Shown piece after piece: positions 1-6,613 of a DNA stretch of 10,513 nucleotides (the stretch's first letter is position 1; each line of letters opens with the position of its first letter). The translations under genes and the position numbers were made by a program. The DNA is from Deltaproteobacteria bacterium (GTDB taxonomy: Bacteria; Desulfobacterota; Desulfomonilia; UBA1062), in the NCBI GenBank assembly GCA_003643935.1, contig QMLJ01000014.1, positions 1 to 10,513 on the forward strand, in the 5' to 3' direction. Below the pieces are notes generated by a model, which had not been told where the DNA came from, did not search any database, and was given only the letters and a program-made list of their open reading frames with translations.

Positions 1-190
1 CATGGCAAAGTACTGGATATGCGAGATGTTAAACAGGCTCGTGGGCAAGTGCGTTGAGTTCCACGGCGGTTACGGATACATGGAGGAGTACCCCATAGCC
101 CGAATGTTCAGGGACGCAAGGGTTCAGACCATATATGCGGGCACTTCCGAGATCATGCTTCTGCTCATCAGTAGATCCTTGGGGCTATAA
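1..190 (+). CDS. acyl-CoA dehydrogenase, C-terminal fragment (5' end outside window)
   Basis: This is the last ~62 residues of an acyl-CoA dehydrogenase, the FAD enzyme that introduces the alpha,beta double bond into an acyl-CoA. The reading frame is open to the left edge, so the Met at position 2 is internal and the gene is truncated by the window. Visible family features are the FAD/dimer-contact motif FHGGYGYMEEYPIAR, then RDAR and the C-terminal TIYAGTSEIM motif. In medium- and short-chain enzymes the catalytic base is the Glu of YEGT. Here that position is Ala (codon 137-139), so the base must lie elsewhere, as in the isovaleryl-CoA and long-chain groups. The stop lies 4 bp before the next start, so the gene is the visible beginning of the operon. 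The family call is secure; the substrate cannot be read from this fragment. Confidence 0.93.
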   Translation, partial: MAKYWICEMLNRLVGKCVEFHGGYGYMEEYPIARMFRDARVQTIYAGTSEIMLLLISRSLGL

Positions 191-194
191 AAGT

Positions 195-1385
195 ATGGAT
201 GGACTTCTTTCGGGGCTAAAGGTTCTTGATTTTACCTACCTGCTTCCAGGCCCTTTTGCAACCATGGTACTTGCAGACCTTGGTGCTGATGTAATAAGGG
301 TTGAATCGCCGACCAGGATTGACATGGTAAGAATACTCCCACCCTTTGTGGATAGGGATGGCAAGGTATCTGCACTTCATGCATATCTGAACCGGAACAA
401 AAAATCCATTGCCCTTGATCTCAAGAACAAGGAGAGTATATCTGTAATAGAACGCCTGATAGATAACGGCTATGACATTATAGTAGAGCAATTCAGACCA
501 GGGGTTATGGAAAGACTTGGGCTTTCCTACGATAGGCTAAAAAGTGTTGATCCCTCCATCATATACTGTTCTATAACTGGATATGGGCAGACAGGCCCTT
601 TCAGGGACAGGGCAGGTCACGACATAAATTACCTTTCCCTTTCAGGGATAATGGGTTATTCTGGCAGGAAGGACACAGGGCCGTGCCTTATGGGTGTACA
701 GATGGCCGATATAGGTTCGGGTTCGTACAATACTATTGTGAGTATACTGGCTGCAGTCATATCTAGATTGAATACGGGCCAGGGCCAATATATAGACGTT
801 GCTATGGCAGATGGGCTTTTCCCTTACAACGCAGTGCAGGCTAGCACTGAGCTAGCCGGGGGAGATAGAAGCGGTTATGAGACAGAGGTTCTCAATGGAG
901 GTTCATTGTACGGTTTTTACGAGACAGCGGATAGCAGGTACATCTCTTTTGGTGGTCTTGAGCAGCAGTTCTTCACTGAGTTTTGCAAGGCATTGGGTGT
1001 TGAGGACCTAGCTGACGGCGGTGTAATGCAGTTCGGCAAGCTAGAAGAGGCAAGGGAAAGGATTTCAGGGATTATACGTTCAAAACCCCTGGAATTCTGG
1101 ATAGAGAGGTTTAAGAAGGTCGATGCGTGCGTTGAGCCTGTCTTGAGGCTTAGCGAGGCACTGGAAAGCGAATATGCAAAGGCAAAGGACCTGGTTGTGA
1201 ATGTACCTGGTCCTGATGGGAATCCTGTTCCCCAGCTTGCGCATCCCGTGAAATTTTCCAACTTTAAGCCTAGGTACAGGAAGACCGGTGGGAAGCTTGG
1301 AGAAGACACTAAAGCAATCTTAAGGTCCTTGGGATACGACGAGGAACGGGTAAAGAATATGGAGAAAAAAGGTGTCTTTGGATAG
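195..1385 (+). CDS. CaiB/BaiF class III CoA-transferase family protein, alpha-methylacyl-CoA racemase-like
   Basis: A 396-aa class III CoA-transferase/racemase-fold enzyme, near the usual family length. ATG 195 is preferred over the upstream ATG at 135: it leaves a 4-bp gap to the preceding stop and gives the canonical N terminus MDGLLSGLKVLDF. Seen in order: LPGPFATMVLADLGADVIRVE (~17-37), LNRNKKSIALDLK (~65-77), GYGQTGPF (~129-136), GHDINYLSLSG (141-151) and MADIGSG (170-176). In this family the Asp of the last motif (here D172) is the catalytic residue. The GHDxNY His (H142) is the second acid/base residue of alpha-methylacyl-CoA racemases. It may therefore epimerise 2-methylacyl-CoA or move CoA onto a free acid; sequence alone does not decide. 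Its place among beta-oxidation genes fits either role. Confidence 0.9.
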   Translation: MDGLLSGLKVLDFTYLLPGPFATMVLADLGADVIRVESPTRIDMVRILPPFVDRDGKVSALHAYLNRNKKSIALDLKNKESISVIERLIDNGYDIIVEQFRPGVMERLGLSYDRLKSVDPSIIYCSITGYGQTGPFRDRAGHDINYLSLSGIMGYSGRKDTGPCLMGVQMADIGSGSYNTIVSILAAVISRLNTGQGQYIDVAMADGLFPYNAVQASTELAGGDRSGYETEVLNGGSLYGFYETADSRYISFGGLEQQFFTEFCKALGVEDLADGGVMQFGKLEEARERISGIIRSKPLEFWIERFKKVDACVEPVLRLSEALESEYAKAKDLVVNVPGPDGNPVPQLAHPVKFSNFKPRYRKTGGKLGEDTKAILRSLGYDEERVKNMEKKGVFG

Positions 1386-1400
1386 CAAAGGCACACAAGA

Positions 1401-1408
1401 AAGGAGGT
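1401..1408 (+). promoter_or_regulatory. strong Shine-Dalgarno site for the HMGS-like/DUF35 gene
   Basis: AAGGAGGT lies just upstream of ATG 1412, close to a perfect anti-SD match. It fixes the start of the fusion protein, whose N terminus MIGIKSYGGYIPRYRL matches archaeal-type HMG-CoA synthases. Confidence 0.8.
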
Positions 1409-1411
1409 AGT

Positions 1412-2869
1412 ATGATTGGCATAAAGTCTTATGGGGGATACATTCCCCGGTATCGTTTAAATCGGATGGTCATAGTTCAGAACATGGCGTGGTATCTGCC
1501 TGTTATAATGGCTGTTGCCCAAGGGGAGAAATCTGTTGCAAACTGGGACGAGGACAGTCTCAGCATGGGTGTGGCTGCTGCCTATGACTGCATGTCAGGA
1601 GGAGATAGAAAGGCCCTTGATGCCGTGTACTTTGCTTCTACGACCCTTCCCTTTGCAGACAGGCAAAATGCAAGTGTATTGGCCACAGCGCTCAACGCAC
1701 CGGAAGAGGGTGTTGATAATGCTGACTTCACAGGCTCGATCAAGGCCGGTACAACTGCAGCCATAGCGGCGATTGAGGCCATTGAGTCTGGAAGTAAAGA
1801 CAACGTACTTGTTGTGGCCTCTGACCTGAGGCGGACGAAGATGGCTACCATGTACGAGATGTTCTTGGGCGATGGTGCAGCTGCTTTGCTGTTTGGCAAG
1901 GACGATATTATTGCAGAATGCAAGGGTTATTATTCCCACAGCTGTGACTTTGTGGATCACTACAAGGGTTATGGCAAGGAGTTCGATTACACGTGGGAAG
2001 AAAGATGGGTGAGGGACGAAGGCTACGGCAAGATAATACCGGAGGCAATATCTGCGTTCCTAGGAAAGACCGGGATGCAGATAAATGACTTCGACAAGGT
2101 TATATACCCATGCTATTTCAAGGGTACACATGCAGGCATTGCAAGGAAACTCGGCCTGGATCCGTCCAAGGTCCAGGACAATATGCATGAGGTATGTGGT
2201 GACACCGGAACTGCCCACCCGCTTGTCATGTTCATAGCAGCACTTGAAGAGGCAAAACCTGGCGACAAACTCCTGCTCGCAAGCTTTGGCCAGGGCTGTG
2301 ATGTGCTCTACTTCGAGGTTACCGATAAAATAAAGGATCTTAAAGCCCCTCAGGGAATAAAGGGCTCTCTTGCCAGAAGGGTAGAACTGGATAGTTACCA
2401 GAAGTTCTGCAAGTGGCGTGACCTCATTGTTGCAGACCTAGGTATAAGGGGGGAGGCGAATCCAAATACAGCACTCACCACACTGTGGCGCAAAAGGAAG
2501 ATGCTACTCGGCCTAGTGGGTTCAAGGTGCAAGAAGTGTGGAACACCGCATTTCCCACCCTCTCAGGTCTGCATTAACCCTGACTGCGGTGCCGTAGAAG
2601 AGATGGAAGAGTACGAATTCTCCGAGAAGACCGGCAAGATACTCATGTACACAGGTGACATGCTTGCCGCATCTGTTGATCCGCCTGCGATATACGGGAT
2701 GATAAGCTTTGATGGCGGCGGAAGGACAATGCTTGATTTCACTGATTGCAAGCTGGAGCAGATAAAGGTTGGTATGGGGGTTAGGCTCTCGTTCAGAAGG
2801 AAATATAGAGATGACATGCGGGGCTTTACAGGTTACTTCTGGAAAGCAATCCCCCAGGTAGAGGAATAA
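1412..2869 (+). CDS. HMG-CoA-synthase-like (thiolase fold) protein fused to a DUF35 zinc-ribbon/OB domain
   Basis: A 485-aa two-domain protein. Residues 1 to ~330 resemble archaeal-type HMG-CoA synthase: IGIKSYGGYIPRYRL at the start, SIKAGTTA (109-116), FLGDGAAALLFG (151-162), HAGIARKLG (240-248) and LLLASFGQGCDVL (287-299). Residues ~350-485 are a DUF35 domain: a zinc ribbon with C373, C376, C387 and C392, then an OB-fold stretch (TGKILMYTGD onward). By eye alignment the three synthase catalytic positions are replaced: Glu by T77, the nucleophilic Cys by I110 (just before KAGT) and His by P233. It probably does not make HMG-CoA. In archaea a DUF35 protein bridges thiolase and HMG-CoA synthase; the thiolase gene lies directly downstream here, so a scaffold or CoA-ester-channelling role is inferred. 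No function is proven. A related clan member such as a KAS III-like enzyme remains possible. Confidence 0.85.
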   Translation: MIGIKSYGGYIPRYRLNRMVIVQNMAWYLPVIMAVAQGEKSVANWDEDSLSMGVAAAYDCMSGGDRKALDAVYFASTTLPFADRQNASVLATALNAPEEGVDNADFTGSIKAGTTAAIAAIEAIESGSKDNVLVVASDLRRTKMATMYEMFLGDGAAALLFGKDDIIAECKGYYSHSCDFVDHYKGYGKEFDYTWEERWVRDEGYGKIIPEAISAFLGKTGMQINDFDKVIYPCYFKGTHAGIARKLGLDPSKVQDNMHEVCGDTGTAHPLVMFIAALEEAKPGDKLLLASFGQGCDVLYFEVTDKIKDLKAPQGIKGSLARRVELDSYQKFCKWRDLIVADLGIRGEANPNTALTTLWRKRKMLLGLVGSRCKKCGTPHFPPSQVCINPDCGAVEEMEEYEFSEKTGKILMYTGDMLAASVDPPAIYGMISFDGGGRTMLDFTDCKLEQIKVGMGVRLSFRRKYRDDMRGFTGYFWKAIPQVEE

Positions 2870-2876
2870 GGAGGTG
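2868..2876 (+). promoter_or_regulatory. Shine-Dalgarno overlapping the upstream stop codon
   Basis: The TAA stop of the HMGS-like gene (2867-2869) runs into AAGGAGGTG, which is placed correctly for ATG 2882. A ribosome terminating on the upstream gene would sit on this SD. This suggests coupled, stoichiometric synthesis of the two proteins. Confidence 0.75.
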
Positions 2877-2881
2877 TAATC

Positions 2882-4087
2882 ATGGCTACAGGAATAAAAG
2901 ATAAAGTTGCTATAATAGGAATGGGATGCACCAAGTTCGGTGAAAGATGGGACGTTGGGGCTGAAGAGCTAATGGTGGAGGCCTTCCAGGAGGCAATCCA
3001 GGATGCAGGGATAGACAAGAACGAAATACAAGCTGCTTGGCTGGGCACTTGCTTTGACGAGGTTAATGTGGGTAAGAGTGCGTTGCCTGCATCCATGACA
3101 CTCAGGCTCCCCAACATATCTGTTACAAGGGTAGAGAACTTCTGCGCGAGCGGTACAGAGGCATTCAGGGGCGCGGTATATGCAGTTGCATCGGGTGCAT
3201 ATGATATAGCCATGGCAATTGGCGTGGAAAAGCTCAAGGACATAGGTTATGGGGGGCTCCCGGAGTTCAGCTCTGCAATGGGTACCTTAAATGGTCTCTG
3301 GTTCCCTAACGTGACTGCACCCGGTTGCTTTGCAATGCTGGCAAGTGGTTACGCAGCAAAGTACGGTATTGACATGCAGGAACTAAAAAAGGCCATGGCC
3401 CACGTGTCAGCAAAAAGCCATGCAAACGGTGTACTTAACCCAAAGGCTCATCTACGCAAGGCAGTGACTGAAGAGAAGATTCTTAATGCGCCTATGATAG
3501 CCTACCCATTGGGCCTGTTTGATTGCTGCGGAGTTAGTGATGGTTCTGCATGTGCAATTGTCACCACACCTGAGATTGCAAAGAGCCTGGGCAAGAAGGA
3601 CTTCGTTACTGTTAAAGCCTTGCAGTTATCCTTGAGTAATGGCACAGAGATGGCCTACGAATGGGATGGTGCACACTTTATAACAGCAGCAAAGGCAAGT
3701 ACAGAGGCATACAAAGAGGCAGGGATAAAGAATCCCAGGGAAGAACTCAGCCTCATGGAGGTGCATGACTGTTTCTCCATCACCGAGCTGGTGACTATGG
3801 AAGACCTGCACATATCTGAAAGAGGTAAGGCCCCTAAGGACATAATGGATGGGTTCTATGACCTAGACGGGAAACTCCCGTGCCAGGTGGATGGTGGTCT
3901 AAAGTGCTTTGGGCATCCTATTGGGGCCTCTGGACTAAGAATGCTCTATGAGATTTATCTACAGCTCCACGGCAGGGCAGACAAGAGGCAGCTCAAGGAT
4001 CCTAAGCTGGGTCTTACACATAATCTCGGTGGTTTCCCGATGATGAATGTATGCAGTGTTGCTATAATCGGAAAGTACGACGTCTAG
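2882..4087 (+). CDS. SCPx-type thiolase (acetyl-CoA C-acyltransferase family)
   Basis: A 401-aa thiolase-superfamily enzyme of the sterol-carrier-protein-x / archaeal type, expected to cleave 3-ketoacyl-CoA with CoA in the cytoplasm. Seen: VAIIGMGCTKFGER (~9-22), the nucleophilic-cysteine motif NFCASGTEAF with C88, VHDCFSITE with H295 (typical of SCPx-like members), and CFGHPIGASG with H345. At the C terminus, HNLGGF (380-385) stands where classical thiolases have the second catalytic Cys (CxG); here it is Asn (N381). That substitution is characteristic of the SCPx/archaeal branch. C88 is retained, unlike the Ltp2-type retro-aldolases, so thiolysis is the more likely chemistry. The gene follows the HMGS-like/DUF35 gene with a coupled SD, which supports a physical complex. 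Confidence 0.92.
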   Translation: MATGIKDKVAIIGMGCTKFGERWDVGAEELMVEAFQEAIQDAGIDKNEIQAAWLGTCFDEVNVGKSALPASMTLRLPNISVTRVENFCASGTEAFRGAVYAVASGAYDIAMAIGVEKLKDIGYGGLPEFSSAMGTLNGLWFPNVTAPGCFAMLASGYAAKYGIDMQELKKAMAHVSAKSHANGVLNPKAHLRKAVTEEKILNAPMIAYPLGLFDCCGVSDGSACAIVTTPEIAKSLGKKDFVTVKALQLSLSNGTEMAYEWDGAHFITAAKASTEAYKEAGIKNPREELSLMEVHDCFSITELVTMEDLHISERGKAPKDIMDGFYDLDGKLPCQVDGGLKCFGHPIGASGLRMLYEIYLQLHGRADKRQLKDPKLGLTHNLGGFPMMNVCSVAIIGKYDV

Positions 4088-4108
4088 GCAATTATAAGGA
4101 GGCCCTGT

Positions 4109-4558
4109 ATGGCTGATAAGTCAAAGCAAGGTAAGGAGTATCCACCTATTATCTGGGAGGTTGAGAGGGGGAAGATAAGGGAGTTGGCAAAGGCTATAGG
4201 GGATCCGAATCCCATATACCAGGATAGGGATGCTGCCATCTTAGAGGGGTACAAGGATACCCCTGCCCCTCCCACTTTTCTCACAGTACCCATGATGTGG
4301 TCTAGCTCTATGCCCATGGTCATAAATGATCTTAAGATCAATTTTGCCAATGTATTGCATGGCGAGGAAGAATACGAGTATTACAAGCTGATATATCCCG
4401 GCGATGTGCTGACCGGTATACCAAAGGTGGTCAGCATTGAGGAGAAGACCAGTAAGTCGGGTAGAAAGATGGACATGGTCACCGTGGAAATTCTGTACAC
4501 AGATCAGAATGGGGAGAAGGTTGCCAAGGCCAGGTCTCTTTTAATTGAGAGGAAGTAG
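4109..4558 (+). CDS. MaoC-like hydratase subunit, N-terminal-domain type (MaoC_dehydrat_N)
   Basis: A 149-aa hot-dog-fold protein, a single-domain relative of the non-catalytic half of R-specific enoyl-CoA hydratase 2. Visible features are a short beta-start (IIWEVERGKIRELAKAIGDPNPIYQD, ~16-41), PAPPTF (~54-59) with the PP turn of this domain, INFANVLHGEEEYEYYKLIYPGD (~72-95) and a beta strand ending at IERK. The hydratase dyad motif DxNPxH is degraded: the His position is Tyr in GDPNPIYQD. It is therefore unlikely to be active alone. It probably forms a heterodimer with the next gene product, as in ChsH1/ChsH2-type hydratases. AAGGAGG at 4096-4102 supports ATG 4109. The dimer is inference; the fold call is firm. 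Confidence 0.87.
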   Translation: MADKSKQGKEYPPIIWEVERGKIRELAKAIGDPNPIYQDRDAAILEGYKDTPAPPTFLTVPMMWSSSMPMVINDLKINFANVLHGEEEYEYYKLIYPGDVLTGIPKVVSIEEKTSKSGRKMDMVTVEILYTDQNGEKVAKARSLLIERK

Positions 4559-4568
4559 GGGGTAGGTT

Positions 4569-5000
4569 ATGGCGCATGAGGTATACTATGAAGATATAAA
4601 CGTAGGCGATGAGATGCCCGAGCTTGTAAAGGGGCCTTTACAGAAACTACAACACGTTATGTATGCAGGTGCATCTGGTGATTTCAACCCCCTGCACACG
4701 GACGATGACTTTGCAAAGGCGGTAGGCTTGGATGGTGTAATTGCTCACGGCATGCTTATCATGGGTTTTGTTGGCCAGGCCATAACCCAGTGGATACCAA
4801 GAAAGTATTTAAAGAAGTTTGGTGTGCGCTTTGCAGGTATGACCAAGCCTGGGAACACTATTACGGTTAAGGGTAATGTGGTGGACAAGCTAGTGGAGGG
4901 TAGTGAGAACATCATCAGGTGCGAGGTCCTTGCCCAGGATGAGAATGGGGATATCAAGGTAACAGGCCATTTTGAGGCAGCATTGCCTTTGAAAGGCTAG
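4569..5000 (+). CDS. MaoC-like (R)-specific enoyl-CoA hydratase, catalytic subunit
   Basis: A 143-aa single hot-dog-fold hydratase that adds water to trans-2-enoyl-CoA to give (3R)-hydroxyacyl-CoA. The full catalytic motif is present: SGDFNPLHTDDDFAKAVGL (37-55), with D38 and H43 as the expected dyad, followed by VIAHGML (57-63), the loop that lines the active site. Length and motif order fit PhaJ-like and hydratase-2 proteins. The gene starts 10 bp after the previous stop, with only a G-rich weak SD (AGGGGGTAGG), so it may depend on translational coupling to its partner. R-specificity matches the HSD17B4-like dehydrogenase encoded next. The acyl chain is unknown. Confidence 0.92.
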   Translation: MAHEVYYEDINVGDEMPELVKGPLQKLQHVMYAGASGDFNPLHTDDDFAKAVGLDGVIAHGMLIMGFVGQAITQWIPRKYLKKFGVRFAGMTKPGNTITVKGNVVDKLVEGSENIIRCEVLAQDENGDIKVTGHFEAALPLKG

Positions 5001-5006
5001 GCAGAA

Positions 5007-5028
5007 GGGGCATACTTTTGTATGCCCC
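5007..5028 (+). other. intercistronic hairpin, perfect 9-bp stem
   Basis: GGGGCATAC and GTATGCCCC form a perfect 9-bp stem closed by a TTTT tetraloop, lying between the hydratase stop (5000) and the dehydrogenase SD (5043-5049). There is no U-run after the stem, so it is a poor intrinsic terminator. An mRNA-stabilising or processing element, or a leaky attenuator that tunes dehydrogenase expression, is more likely. Confidence 0.6.
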
Positions 5029-5055
5029 ATACTTACACTAATAGGAGGGTTTTTT

Positions 5056-5961
5056 ATGTCAAAGATTGATTTCACCGGTCGGGTAGCCATAGTAACCGGC
5101 GCTGGTGCGGGCCTTGGCAGGAACCATGCCATAGAGCTCGCAAAGAGAGGGGCAAAGGTTGTTGTAAATGATCTTGGCGGTACAAGGGATGGAGTTGGGT
5201 CCAGTGAGTCTGCCGCTAACAAGGTTGTAGAGGAGATAAAGGCCCTTGGAGGTGAAGCTGTACCAAACTATGACAACGTGGCAACTGTAAAGGGCGGTGA
5301 AAATATAGTGAAAACAGCTATAGACGCCTTTGGAAAGGTGGATATACTCATAAATAATGCAGGTATACTGAGGGACAAGAGCTTTGCAAAGATGGAAGAG
5401 GAGAACTGGGATGCCGTTGTAGCTGTACACCTTAAAGGTGCATACTGCGTTACAAGGCCTGCCTTCCAAAACATGAGGGAGAACGGATACGGAAGGATCA
5501 TAATGACCACCTCTGGTGCCGGGTTGTTCGGTAACTTTGGGCAGACAAATTATGCCAGTGCCAAGATGGGGTTGGTTGGGCTTGCCAATGTGCTGAAACT
5601 GGAGGGTGCAAAGTACAACATAAAGACCAATGTGCTGGCACCTGTTGCCGCGACAAGGCTCACCGAGGACGTACTGCCTCCTGAGATATTTGAGAAGATG
5701 AAGGTAGAGTACGTCACGCCTGCTGTGCTGTACATGTGTTCAGAGTTGTGCGAGGACTCAGGTGTTATTATAAATGCAGGTTTGGGTTATTTCAGTAGGT
5801 CAGCAATGATGACAGGTCCTGGTGCGGTTCTATCTGATGGGAAGAAGGTACCTACACCCGAAGAAGTCATGGATAACTGGGAGAAGATTACAAGCCTGGA
5901 CAACCCAAAGTTTTTCAACCAGCTAAACGATATGTTTGGAGAACTTGGCTCATTGTTGTGA
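5056..5961 (+). CDS. SDR-family 3-hydroxyacyl-CoA dehydrogenase, HSD17B4/MFE-2-like
   Basis: A 301-aa NAD-dependent short-chain dehydrogenase most like the dehydrogenase domain of peroxisomal multifunctional enzyme 2. It would oxidise (3R)-hydroxyacyl-CoA to 3-ketoacyl-CoA. Seen: Rossmann motif TGAGAGLG (14-21), an acidic D39 after beta2 in VVVNDLGG that favours NAD over NADP, NNAG (100-103), and the catalytic S153, Y166 and K170 (YASAK). The VNDLGGTRDG stretch and the ~60-residue tail after the SDR core are features of the HSD17B4 group; classical SDRs are ~250 aa. AGGAGGG at 5043-5049 supports ATG 5056. The order hydratase then dehydrogenase gives as separate genes what eukaryotic MFE-2 carries as one fusion. 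This is the last gene of the operon, followed by a hairpin. Confidence 0.92.
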   Translation: MSKIDFTGRVAIVTGAGAGLGRNHAIELAKRGAKVVVNDLGGTRDGVGSSESAANKVVEEIKALGGEAVPNYDNVATVKGGENIVKTAIDAFGKVDILINNAGILRDKSFAKMEEENWDAVVAVHLKGAYCVTRPAFQNMRENGYGRIIMTTSGAGLFGNFGQTNYASAKMGLVGLANVLKLEGAKYNIKTNVLAPVAATRLTEDVLPPEIFEKMKVEYVTPAVLYMCSELCEDSGVIINAGLGYFSRSAMMTGPGAVLSDGKKVPTPEEVMDNWEKITSLDNPKFFNQLNDMFGELGSLL

Positions 5962-5976
5962 TGGGCATAAGACAAT

Positions 5977-6008
5977 GGTCTTGGGGGGATCTATATCTCT
6001 CCAAGACC
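5977..6008. terminator. candidate bidirectional hairpin between convergent genes
   Basis: GGTCTTGG (5977-5984) pairs with CCAAGACC (6001-6008). The stem extends inward to 14 bp with two G-U pairs in the + strand RNA and a 4-nt loop (CTAT). It lies between the dehydrogenase stop (5961) and the convergent phosphoesterase, and overlaps the last codons of the latter. No U-tract follows on either strand, so it may act as a 3'-end stabiliser or a non-canonical terminator. Confidence 0.5.
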
Positions 6009-6611
6009 TATAAATCTCACCCTGTTTTGCTCGAGCATAAAAAGGGCACAGGATCCGTCTTCCACTGCTCCGACCGTTACTATGTATCTTTTGTCAGGAT
6101 TAAGGATTACTTCCTCACCTGGTCTTACCTTTATTCCTTTAGATACATCGCCATTAATCTCAAGGATTGAAGGTGTGTGTGAATGCCCCCTGAAAAGTAT
6201 TCTGAAAGTGGGTATGTTGTCCTTGATGATGTATGGAAGGTATTCTTCTATAGGCCTTTTTGTTGCGGCTGGCCAGTTAAAAGGCGCCGAATGTGTAAAG
6301 ATTATATCACCCATTGTAATGACATAGGGTAGTGCCTCTATGTATTTTATAGCCCTTAACCTTTGACTATCATTATGGTCTCCGTTTATACCCGATATAA
6401 GGCTGAGCTCGTTATTTCCCATTAAGGACTTTACATTATATCTTTCCAGAATAGAGATGGCCTCCTCAATTTCAACAGGCCTTAATGAATCACATATGTC
6501 CCCAAGATGTATGATAGTCTCAGCACCAAGTACTTTTAGTTTCTTTATTGCGTCTAGCATGTTTCTGTTATTGCTGTGACTGTCAGCAATCAATCCTATA
6601 ATGCCTTTCAT
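5991..6611 (-). CDS. calcineurin-like metallophosphoesterase, YfcE/MJ0936 family
   Basis: A 206-aa cytoplasmic metal-dependent phosphoesterase, somewhat longer than the ~160-185 aa usual for this family. All metal-site motifs are seen: ADSH (D10, H12), HLGDIC (D38), GNNE (N66; usually GNHD or GNCD), THS (H107) and GHSH (H143, H145). Family members hydrolyse phosphodiesters or phosphomonoesters in vitro; the natural substrate is not predictable here. The gene is transcribed against both neighbouring blocks, and nothing links it to acyl-CoA metabolism. The start has no convincing SD (CCTTTCACCT precedes ATG), so leaderless or weak initiation is possible. The N terminus MKGIIGLIADSH is nevertheless right for the family. 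Confidence 0.9.
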   Translation of the reverse strand: MKGIIGLIADSHSNNRNMLDAIKKLKVLGAETIIHLGDICDSLRPVEIEEAISILERYNVKSLMGNNELSLISGINGDHNDSQRLRAIKYIEALPYVITMGDIIFTHSAPFNWPAATKRPIEEYLPYIIKDNIPTFRILFRGHSHTPSILEINGDVSKGIKVRPGEEVILNPDKRYIVTVGAVEDGSCALFMLEQNRVRFIGLGEI

Positions 6612-6613
6612 AG

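Noticed and set aside
135..194. Upstream ATG extension of the CaiB/BaiF gene
   Set aside because: It would overlap the acyl-CoA dehydrogenase end and add 20 residues unlike the family; ATG 195 gives the standard N terminus.
1582..1960. Two overlapping - strand frames inside the HMGS-like gene
   Set aside because: They are antisense to a clearly coding frame, with no recognisable motif and no SD.
1412..5000. Functional mevalonate-pathway HMG-CoA synthase/thiolase pair
   Set aside because: The catalytic residues of the synthase appear replaced, no reductase or mevalonate genes are present, and the context is beta-oxidation.
5059..5469. 136-aa - strand frame inside the SDR gene
   Set aside because: It is antisense to conserved SDR motifs and its composition has no protein-family signal.
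5958..6170. Possible + strand gene after the SDR, starting GTG at its stop
   Set aside because: It runs antisense through the phosphoesterase, whose metal-site motifs are all intact, and shows no motif or SD of its own.
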